Shown here: positions 21,989 through 30,769 of the stretch, in pieces
Layout: each line of letters begins with the position of its first letter
Numbering within the stretch: the stretch's first letter is position 1
DNA from: Xylona heveae TC161
Lineage: Eukaryota; Ascomycota; Xylonomycetes; Xylonales; Xylonaceae
Assembly: GCF_001619985.1 (NCBI RefSeq)
Contig: NW_017264200.1
Location: 1-64,000 of the forward strand
Direction of reading: 5' to 3'
DNA: 64,000 nt
Position numbers and translations under genes: made by a program
The notes under the pieces: generated by a model
Told to the model about the DNA's origin: nothing
Database searches by the model: none
Seen by the model: the letters and a program-made list of their open reading frames with translations, nothing else

Positions 21989-24145
21989 ATGGGGAATTCT
22001 GAGGACCAGAGCAGGGTCCCCGCCACCGGGAGACCCTCTCAACTGGACAATTCCAATATTGGGTCTTTACGGCTGAGCCTCAGTGTCATCGGGTATATTG
22101 CGACTTCTCTGAATTCTTTTCCTACTACATCAGATCAGACTCACGTATAGCTTCTGTACGGACAGGCTCTGGATATGTCTTTTCCTGTCCGCCATGGAGA
22201 CGACAATTGTTGCAACAGCCCTTCGCCGTATTTCCGATGACCTGAAGAGCCAAGGGCAATCAACCTGGATTGTCGTGGCATATTTACTCACTTACAATGG
22301 TAAGATAAAATTCTCAGAGCGACCGCTTGAACAAATGACACGCATTTCTCATTGATTAAGCAATTGACTATTGATTCGTTTATTTATTAGGGTTTCTCCT
22401 TGTATATTCCAAATTGACCGACATTTTTGGTCAAAAAAGCTTGCTCCTACTGGCCCAATTTATTTTCTTGGTGTTCTCAATGGCCTGCGGCGGAGCGCAG
22501 ACCATGACCCAGCTGTACGAATACAAATCCTGATCCATCACGACCGCCTATGACGTCGCTTACTTTTTCTTCGACAGAATTGTGTTCCGTGCACTGCAAG
22601 GCATTGGTGGCTCTGGCATTTATTCCACCGTCTTTGTGATTATAACCAAGATTGCCACGGTAGAAAAGATTGGGCTGTATACAGGCATTTTGAGCTCTGT
22701 TTTCGCGCTTGCAAGTCTTCTTGGGCCCATTCTAGGAGGTGTGATTGTTGATAACACGACGTGGAGATGGGTTTTCTTTATCAAGTAAGTACGGAGCGGC
22801 CGACTATGGTATTGGGAGTACAGACACCCTTTCTTCACAGAAAGACTTGATACATAATAGCTGACTTTCAAGAAAAACAGCGGTCCTGGGGTAGTCCTGT
22901 CCCTACTCTTTGTAGTTCCTGCCATTCCTAGTCTAGGCGAAAAGCTCTTTGAAAAAGAAAAGCTGCGGCGAGTCGATGCGCTTGGGGGTCTTCTTTCCCT
23001 GGCGTGGTCGACGATGCTGGTGTTCGCCTTGGAGGAAGCAGGAGGCTCGTACGCATGGGGCAGTAGCACGATTATTGGCACACTTGTCGGAAGCGGTGTC
23101 GCCCTGATCGCGTTCGTCCTTTATGAAACATGGGTGCAACGCCGGTCCAGACAAGAGCCCATGCTCCCTATTCGACTTCTAAAAAGCCCGACGCTATCAC
23201 TCAATTTAATGTAAGAGTCATCATCTCATGTTTGTCACATGTATGCAAATATACATTTGTTATCATTAAACATACTAATTTTTCCAGAACAATGTTTGCA
23301 ATGGGAGGCTGCTTCTATGCTGCCATCATCCTCCTCCCTCAGCGATTCCAGTCCGTTAATGGGCTTTCGGCCGCGAGGGCTGGAATCGATATGCTTGCCT
23401 TCACGCTAGTCTCCCCAGCATTCTCGATGCTATGTGGATTCCTGCTCTCGAAGATCCCCAAGATCGCCACCCTTCTACTCATTTTCGGGTCAGCCTTAAC
23501 ATTAGTCGGGTTAGGCTTACTTAGCAGTCTGTCGACGGCAGAGTCCATTGCACCTGCAACTTACGGGTACGAGGTTATTCTGGCCCTTGGGCTAGGGTTC
23601 ATGATGCCGCCTCTCATATTTTTATTGAAAGTCGAATATGATGACGCCGATCTGGGTAGGTAGCCCCCCGCCCCCCCCCCCTCCCTCTTTTTTTGTTTGT
23701 ATCTATGAAACCCTAAAGTACTCAATTCACCGCCGTATTCTTTCTCAAATCTCTCAAACTATTTCACCGGCGTTTCTTCAGCTACGTTAGTTGACGATTT
23801 ATTTTAGCCGTCGCCATTGGCGCTAACAACACCGCTCGAACGCTCGGCGGGTGCGTGGGGCTGGCGGTGTGCTCCACCGTGCTTCACGCCGATCTCGGCC
23901 GCTTCCTACGGGCCTTTCTTAACCCGAGTCAAATAGCGGCGGTACTCAGCGCGTCGGCCAGCATTAGCGAACTATCGAAATCCGAGGCAAGCAGGGTCAG
24001 GCAGGCTTACGGCGAAAGTTACGGCACCCAGTTTCGCGTCCTCATCGCCTTTGCTGGTCTCAGCTTCATTGGTTCTCTTGGCCTAGGGATCATGTGGCGA
24101 CGGCGGGGCTTACAAGTACGCACAGTTCAGGAAGAGACTTCCTGA
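21989..24145 (+). CDS. MFS exporter, DHA14 (14-helix drug:H+ antiporter) type
   Basis: Seven exons (21989-22092, 22166-22299, 22391-22514, 22578-22784, 22881-23210, 23288-23655, 23808-24145) give 534 aa; all phases agree. After about 25 polar residues comes helix 1 with LFLSAMETTIVATALRRIS, the classic TTIV motif. KLTDIFGQKS (motif A), FRALQGIGGSG (motif B) and LGPILGGVI (antiporter motif C) follow, so it is most likely an exporter rather than a sugar importer. It is divergent from the flavin monooxygenase and shares its two cluster motifs, suggesting export of the (possibly glycosylated) product at the plasma membrane. The last intron contains a long C/T homopolymer tract, which may disturb automatic gene calling. 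Confidence 0.9.
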
Positions 24146-24566
24146 GTGTTAGCCCATTTGGACGAAACTGGCCGAGCTGATCTACTGTGGCTGTGATGTA
24201 AGATGGGTGGGACATTTAATGCGAGTACGGACTGGTTTGGTGGTTTCTTCTTTCAATGAGCCAAATAAATTTCCATATGATAGATCTATGTATCTTAGAT
24301 AGAATACTGGTAAACAACTTACATATTTGTGCATAAGGCTCTCACTTTCTCGGCACTTATTTTTTAATTGCTACGTAATTTATGTAAATCATATTTTGTC
24401 AATGAGCCGATAATATTCAGTCTGATAATTGAACCCTAAGTTAAATTTGTGTTGAGAACCGAACACAGTTTAAACGTGTAACGCTGAGAATCAAATTACT
24501 TGCAGTATAAGATATGTCGTTAAAAATATAAAATAAAATTAAAAATAGCAAAAAAGGAATAAATGC
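24146..24566. other. Intergenic region between convergent genes
   Basis: 421 bp of AT-rich 3' flanking sequence of the MFS exporter and the glycosyltransferase. I see no gene or cluster motif in it. Confidence 0.45.
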
Positions 24567-26387
24567 CTACTTTCGCAAAATATTCTTGAACCAATCCTGG
24601 CTGGTCAAAAATGATTGAACCGGCTCGATGAGAGAAGCCCGATGGGTCCACAACAACTGGCTGCCAAAAATGGTCGATCCCACCACCGCGGTTAAGCCCA
24701 GGGCACAGGCAGCATACATGTCCCAATTCTTGGCCTTGTATGCCGGCATGCGCATGTCTGCTGTCTGGAGATGCATGGGGCGAATCTCGCGTCCATTTTT
24801 GTATCGCAGCTCATTATCATACATCAACTCCTCGACCAGATCTGCGGCATGGTACTTGCGTCGCGATGCGACACGAGCGATGCGCATCAATCGCAATGCA
24901 TTGCGGTAGTAGGTACCGTCCCGATCCTCAAGGATTTTCTTGGCCTTGGTGTGCAGCTCGTCCGAAGTGAAGTGGAACTTGTTCAAGGGCTCGGCCGAGC
25001 CGCCGGCGACCAGGCGCGAGGTGTTTTGGATCTGATCCATGAATATACCCATGGAGAGCATAGGCTTTCCATGGAAGAGACCCTCGTTGGCACTCGATCC
25101 ACCTCCATGGGTGAAGTATATCTTGGTCGACTCGTGGTCCAGGATGGCTCGCTGCGGCGCGAAAAAAGAGAACAACCAATCGGGATGGCTGTTGCTCAGC
25201 AGATCGGCCAGTCGGAGCGTGACATTCTTTTCACCCTGCTTGGTTTGAAACGTCTTCTGGGGGTCCAGATCTTGTCGGCCGCTCTTGGCCACGGCCCAAA
25301 TCACACCATCGATCAAATGGTCCTCCATCAAACGGAGCAGAGCTTTGATGATCTTAGTGGCGTCATTGTTGCTCAGGATAATGTGTGTACCGAGCGCAAT
25401 GTAGATGACGGACTTGTGTTGGGAGAGGAATCTCTCGCAATCTGTATCCAACGGGGGATAGGTGTCACTCAAAAGCGGCCCTACCGCGGCGCACGTTGGT
25501 GGGAGATCCCGCGGGATTTCCAGGCCGAAGAATGAATTGACAAAAATCAGATAATCCGGCTTCTTTATCTTGTGCACTGGATAATTGACTCCAGCGCGGC
25601 GCCGCATCCGGTCGGTCCACTTCATCCATTTGATGATGGTTGGGAGTTCGAGGATCACAACTAGTTCGTTCCTGATGCGAAGCCACATTGATGCCGTTTC
25701 CGAGGTAAGAGTCCCCTCCAACTGAAAGCCAGGCTCGCCAGGAATGTATGAGCAAGGCATCATGAGGATTGGCATTATTGGTGAGACTGTGGCAATGGGC
25801 AGGTGGTACTCGACAAGCATATCTTTGACCGCATCCACGAAGAAATCGGCTATCATCATGCTAGGTCGAGTGGCAGGGTCATCCATGAGTGCCTTTAAAC
25901 CGCGATAAGTCTGCGGCCAGAAGGAATCGAACATGTATTTGGACTCCATCGTCCCACCGATTCCTTTTGAGATATCCCAGGCTCGCATTCGCCGGTAGTG
26001 GGCGTCGAGCTGCTCTTCGGTAGGGCCCGGGCCCAGCAGATGAATCTTCGTGATGAATTCATATCCATTAATCCAGCGCTCTTGCCCTTCCAAGGTAGCG
26101 AATTCAATGGTATGGCCTCTTTCAGCGAGGGCCCTGCCTATTTCAAACACCGGGGCTGGTAGGTTTTTGCTGAGTCGTTAGCCCGCCTTGGAATTGGGAG
26201 AAAACGCGCAAAAGGACAATACAAAGAAGCAAGAGAAGAATAAAATATGCATGAGAACACAGCTCATCTCTTTCAAGCAATCAACATAAGCCTCTCTCCT
26301 TGGTCACTTACCAGCATGAGTAAATCCTCCCGTGGTCACCACGAGCAAGATCTTCCGAGAAGGATGCGCCAGCGACGAAGTGGCCAT
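24567..26387 (-). CDS. Membrane-anchored UDP-glycosyltransferase (GT1 / UGT)
   Basis: Two exons (26387-26312 and 26155-24567) give 554 aa. The N-terminus (RKILLVVTTGGFTHAAPVFE) matches the acceptor-side Rossmann start of UGTs. The donor-binding signature is at about residue 375: HGGGSSANEG followed by GKPMLSMGIFMDQ, with a Gln at the position that normally contacts the sugar. A hydrophobic segment at about 505-528 followed by a basic tail (ending KNILRK) suggests ER-membrane anchoring like animal and fungal UGTs. The sugar donor is probably UDP-glucose but cannot be fixed from sequence. A cluster motif lies about 300 bp upstream. In this setting the enzyme probably glycosylates the polyketide. 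Confidence 0.92.
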
Positions 26388-27229
26388 GATGTCTCTCTGA
26401 TTGAAGAATGTTGTATAATTTCTTCAATTCTTTGCTTTAGATGTTAGGCAGTAAAATCTGATCTTTGCTTACGGGGGGTTTAGAGGGGGAAGAGTTTCGC
26501 TCCAAGGGAAGCTGAGCCGGAGTCCATCCGATTAGAGTTTCTCCGCCGGATCGATTATTGCCCCGTTGCAAGGGTAGATGACAGGGATGCGCGACGATTT
26601 TAGACGAGAATCGGGGGGTTTTCTTTGAGGTTATTCGACCACTGGCCAATTCGAGCATGGTATTGGCTGACCATCAAGGTGTTAGCAAACCCGCCGAGGC
26701 TGTTAGGGAGCCATGATGCATGAATTCTAATGCTGTTCGGAGGGTTCGGACGAGGAGATGGCGTCGTGAGTCGATGTCAGGATGTCTTCTCCACACATTA
26801 AGCATAACTAATACCGGATAATAGTCGGCGATCAGCGAGATTCTCGGCTAGATATAGATAAGAAACCGTGATCAATAGTGTTGAGTCACGCGGCATTCCG
26901 GTAGATGACTCGGTGCTTCAACACTCTACGGCAGTGAAGATTTTAGTGGAAACGGCCCGCAACGATCGTTAAAAACGCTCAGCAGCTTACCTAAATGGTC
27001 AGGTTTCCAGGCCACTCTACTGTTGAAAACCTTACCACTAGGTACCTTATGTATGAACTTTTGACGACGAACATTAACTAGTCGGCACAGGATAGAATCG
27101 TTAGACGGTCTTAGGCCATGTTTGCGTAGAACACTTTTCTTTCGTATTTCAGAGTCTTTTTGACCCCCATTTGGTAGATCTGTATTTGTTTGTATATATC
27201 AAAAAAAATTTTCTAACGCGTACTACTAC
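26388..27229. other. UGT promoter region
   Basis: 842 bp without a supported gene. It includes one exact cluster motif (26688-26698) and a looser CTCCGCCGGAT element near 26540-26550. Confidence 0.45.
26688..26698 (-). promoter_or_regulatory. Cluster promoter motif, UGT copy
   Basis: The minus strand reads CTCGGCGGGTT, identical to the copy at 21553, about 300 bp upstream of the UGT start and in the direction of the gene. Confidence 0.5.
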
Positions 27230-28801
27230 CTATGATGCTTTCTCTTTCAATTTCACGCCCTCTCCCGGGACAAATTGTAACCCTCTTTCCACACGTCCAA
27301 GTTTGACAAACCAATAATCCGAAATATAATTAGTTCTGGGCCGCCAAGGGCCTTGGTCTCCGGCTTTTGGGAGATGACTCTCTGCCACAGTGACATAGGT
27401 CGAGCTGATATTAAACAGGCGTTTCGGAGTCAATGCGATCCCTTGTTCAACTCTTGGGGTCGCACTGGACAATCTTTTCCGTTCCATGATCCGCAGCAAT
27501 CGACAGATAAGCTGTGCTGTTGCATCCACGCCCAAGGTCCACGAGATACTGGTATACCCAATCACAATAGAAAGGTTCGGTACATCCTGTAACATAGCGC
27601 CGTTCCAGAAGAACTTTTCTGACGGCACGACAGATACACCATCCACGTCAAAAGTGGCTGCGCCAGCGAGCTGGAGCTTCAAGCCAGTCGCTGTGATAAT
27701 GATATCAGCCGGAAGCAGGATATCCTTCTTCACCGACGAAGAGTCATTGCTAGTCATGAGAATTCCATCTGCCACGACGTCTTTAATGGTACCCGTCTTC
27801 ACATCTGCTCTACCGTCGTGGAGACAATTGAAAAAATCTCCGTTTGGTGTCAAACATACGCGCTGATCCCAAGGGTTGTATCTTGGGTTAAAGTGCGGGT
27901 CATAAGGGAGATGCGGCGGAAGTAATTCCTCGATGCCGCGTCTTAACCGCCGTCGGGCCGCATCCGGAAACGCCTTGCAGAAGAGAAAGATGAAGCGAGA
28001 CCATAAGAGAAAGGACATACGCTTCCAAGCGTGAAGTTTCCCAGGCGAGAGAACTTGTTCCAGCCACGAAGGACGTTTTGACCTGTTGTTTGGAATGGAC
28101 AAAATATATGAGGGACTGCGCTGCAGCATCGTTGTTCGTGCGGCCTTTTCAGCTAGTTTCGGGATCAAAGTAATCGCTGTGGCGCCGCTGCCAATGACCA
28201 CGACTTGTTTGTCGGTGTAATCGAGGTTTTCCGGCCAGAATTGCGGATGCACTATTTGGCCCTGAAACCGCTCCAAGCCGGGTATGATGGTTTCGAGGGG
28301 CTTATGATAATCGTAGTATCCGGTGCAGAGGATGACAAATCGAGCAGTGTACGAAATATTTGCCTTCTCTCCATTATCTTCTGACATATCATTTACCGTC
28401 AATGTCCAGACTTGGTGGGCCGACGACCACGAGGCTGTTTGGAGTCGACGTCGGAGATGAACCCGCTGGTCGATTCCATACTGAGCAGCCGTCTGCTTCA
28501 GGTAATTCAAAATGGCGGCTCCCTCGCCAATTGGAGTGGGTTGGTTCCATGGCTGCCAGGCAAAGCCAAAGGTAAAAAGATCCGAGTCAGAACGAATGCC
28601 AGGGTAGCGGAAGAGATCCCACGTGCCACCAATATTGTCGCGTGCTTCAAGAATGGCATAGCTGAGATGTGGTAGTTGGGTTTGAAGGCGGTATGCAGCG
28701 TTGATACCGGCGAGACCTGCGCCTATAATAATGACATCAAAGGCAGTGGACGTGGAAGACGAGGTCAAGGTAGTAGTGGACGAAGTATCTGATTCTGCCA
28801 T
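27230..28801 (-). CDS. Flavin monooxygenase with Baeyer-Villiger fingerprint
   Basis: A single exon of 523 aa. After a Ser/Thr-rich start comes the FAD site IIIGAGLAG (Gly27-Gly32) with a downstream GGTWDLFRYPG. The class B Baeyer-Villiger fingerprint FxGxxxHxxxW[P/D] is present as FQGQIVHPQFWP. A second dinucleotide site (VVVIGSGATAI) for NADPH and the ATG-type motif ITATGLKL follow. These features fit BVMO-like enzymes that insert oxygen next to a ketone or hydroxylate. In this cluster it could cleave or lactonise the PKS chain. The promoter has a TTCGGCGGTTT motif variant about 90 bp upstream. N-hydroxylation is an alternative activity in this superfamily. Confidence 0.92.
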   Translation of the reverse strand: MAESDTSSTTTLTSSSTSTAFDVIIIGAGLAGINAAYRLQTQLPHLSYAILEARDNIGGTWDLFRYPGIRSDSDLFTFGFAWQPWNQPTPIGEGAAILNYLKQTAAQYGIDQRVHLRRRLQTASWSSAHQVWTLTVNDMSEDNGEKANISYTARFVILCTGYYDYHKPLETIIPGLERFQGQIVHPQFWPENLDYTDKQVVVIGSGATAITLIPKLAEKAARTTMLQRSPSYILSIPNNRSKRPSWLEQVLSPGKLHAWKRMSFLLWSRFIFLFCKAFPDAARRRLRRGIEELLPPHLPYDPHFNPRYNPWDQRVCLTPNGDFFNCLHDGRADVKTGTIKDVVADGILMTSNDSSSVKKDILLPADIIITATGLKLQLAGAATFDVDGVSVVPSEKFFWNGAMLQDVPNLSIVIGYTSISWTLGVDATAQLICRLLRIMERKRLSSATPRVEQGIALTPKRLFNISSTYVTVAESHLPKAGDQGPWRPRTNYISDYWFVKLGRVERGLQFVPGEGVKLKEKAS

Positions 28802-29395
28802 TTTTGCTTGCCGTGTATAGAAAAGTGTATTTCTGCTGAGAAGTCGTCCTTATTAACCTTCAGGGGGCATCTGACTACTACAATATAGCTTTCGGCGGTT
28901 TTTCTCGCTCTCCATTACGCCGATCTTCCTACTACTTTGGACTCTATGTGCACCACTCAATTAATACGCCGCAAAGAGTGCTAGCTACAGTCTAGAGCAA
29001 TCTATCAACATGCTATGTTTGGCATTCAGCGGCTTAACTTTATCCCGGCCAGCAATTGGGAATGTCTTCAATTGAATCACTAGTCACTAAGATCGATATA
29101 GCAGACTGTTACACTTGATGATCTGATAAGTTGTTCGATCAGAACTTTTCCACGCTGTGAATCAATAACTAATGTATGGTATATCTCGCTAACTACGTAC
29201 AAACTCAAAATCATTCAAAGAAGGATTCTGCAAATAATCAGACGCAAGCAGGGATACTGGGTTGCAGACGCTCAGACTTTCGGCAATATTTCTACATGCC
29301 CGCCGGTATATTGAACTCTCCTTCCTTCCAGTCCATATTGTTCTTCCAGCTAAGTCTTCCAACATCAAAAGGCTCGTTCTCATTACCTTTGCTTG
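28802..29395. other. BVMO promoter and 3' flank of the regulator gene
   Basis: No gene is supported in these 594 bp. One motif variant is listed separately. Confidence 0.45.
28890..28900 (+). promoter_or_regulatory. Cluster promoter motif variant, BVMO copy
   Basis: TTTCGGCGGTT keeps the TCGGCGG core and the T-rich end of the motif and lies about 90 bp from the BVMO start. Confidence 0.35.
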
Positions 29396-30769
29396 CTATA
29401 GAAGGTCTCCAGCCTCCGATATGATCACCTTCATGGATGATCTCAATTCTGATATTGTGGTTGAGAAAAGTCCCTCCGAGATGCCAAATTCCCGGGGAGC
29501 CTGCATGCATTTTGTCTGATAGACGTGCAGGGCATGATCCAGACAGGTTAGATGGTGCTTGACAACGGTTATGACAAGAACCAACTGCAGCGGCCCGTCA
29601 AGATCCATTTCACCCAACGTCAAGTTGAATTCTTCAGGGCCCAGACTTGGACAGTGGGGGTGGGACAAACCATAAATGGAAAGATTTCCCTTTGATCGGT
29701 TTTCACCAAAGTCTCTGACAGACGGAAGCGGCTTCAAGAGATGAGGGTTTGTCCCCTGGCCCTGACCGGCTTGAAACTGATGCAAGGCCGAGGTAATTTC
29801 CCATAATACCTTGCTGTATGCTGAAACTAATAATGATAATGGTGTCAAAACCAGCAGATGAATCATCTGCTGGTTGGAAAATTGTAGCTCGTTATGTTGA
29901 CCCTTTGCGCACTCATCAAACAGTCGGCGGACTACATTCAAAAGCTCTTGACCGGGTTTGAGGACTGCGCTCACGGGATTCTGAGGGATTCGCCTGCTGC
30001 TGTTTATCGCATCGCTAGCTATATCTGAACAAGGCCTTTTAAACTGAAGAAGCTCTTGCTGCAAGCGTGACAATGTTTGCATAACCTCGGCGATATTGCT
30101 GTCGCCTCTGCTGCCGCCCTCGTTGCTGCCTGCGCTGGATTGCGACCATGGCATCTCATTCGGCGTGTCCGACTCGCGGGCGATTGCCAAGCCGAAATCG
30201 TTCAAGCGCGAATCCCTCTCAATCTCTCTGTTTCTATTATTTGGATGTGTATCTGATATGTGGTTGTTATGGTGATGGTATTGAAATAATGATGGGCCTT
30301 CGTCATCTTTTAACAGGTCGAGCCACGCGAAGCTTTCGGGAGTTGTGGGGCATGTTGATGGTAGTAGCGTTGTGTCATCAATCTGGGTTAATATGTCGGT
30401 TTCGTCTGACACAGGTACGCGGTCATGGAACGCTTCCACGCCTGTGTTCACGTGCGACATGTACGACAACCGGGGTGTTATAATGCTTGAGTTACTGCTG
30501 CTGTTGTTGCTACCGCTGTATAGACTGCAATCATCAGAGTTTGTGATGGCCGGTGTTCCTGAAGCGATGTTGTGTATGGTGGGAGGGATGCTTTTCTTAG
30601 GCCGTCCTGACTTCAACGGTGGGCTATAGGTACAGTCGAATCCATCGTGGATGCAACGACTGCACGCAGCCATTGAGTCACCTCTGAGACAGCGTAGTTT
30701 TCGAGCATGGCAGCGGTCGCAGGCCAGTCGTTTCTGGGCTGGTGCTTTGTCCTGATTCTGTGTCTCCAT
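29396..30769 (-). CDS. AflR-type Zn2Cys6 transcription factor (likely cluster regulator)
   Basis: A single exon of 457 aa, starting METQNQDKAPAQ; an earlier in-frame ATG at 30859 is less likely. The binuclear zinc cluster uses Cys17, 20, 27, 36, 39 and 46, followed by a basic stretch (SGRPKK). This is the arrangement of AflR, the aflatoxin and sterigmatocystin regulator. The middle is Ser/Asn-rich and low in complexity. The C-terminal half (QQELLQFKR ... VVRRLFDECAKGQ ... LTLGEMDLDGPLQLVLVITVVKHHL) resembles the AflR C-terminal domain. It is the last gene before a 2.2-kb gap and the conserved block. I found no exact cluster motif in its own promoter, so it may be controlled from outside. Confidence 0.9.
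   Translation of the reverse strand: METQNQDKAPAQKRLACDRCHARKLRCLRGDSMAACSRCIHDGFDCTYSPPLKSGRPKKSIPPTIHNIASGTPAITNSDDCSLYSGSNNSSSNSSIITPRLSYMSHVNTGVEAFHDRVPVSDETDILTQIDDTTLLPSTCPTTPESFAWLDLLKDDEGPSLFQYHHHNNHISDTHPNNRNREIERDSRLNDFGLAIARESDTPNEMPWSQSSAGSNEGGSRGDSNIAEVMQTLSRLQQELLQFKRPCSDIASDAINSSRRIPQNPVSAVLKPGQELLNVVRRLFDECAKGQHNELQFSNQQMIHLLVLTPLSLLVSAYSKVLWEITSALHQFQAGQGQGTNPHLLKPLPSVRDFGENRSKGNLSIYGLSHPHCPSLGPEEFNLTLGEMDLDGPLQLVLVITVVKHHLTCLDHALHVYQTKCMQAPREFGISEGLFSTTISELRSSMKVIISEAGDLL

Noticed and set aside
23843-23853. CTCGGCGGGTG inside the exporter gene
   Set aside because: Part of the codons for a conserved RTLGGCVG segment in the last exon; not a promoter site.
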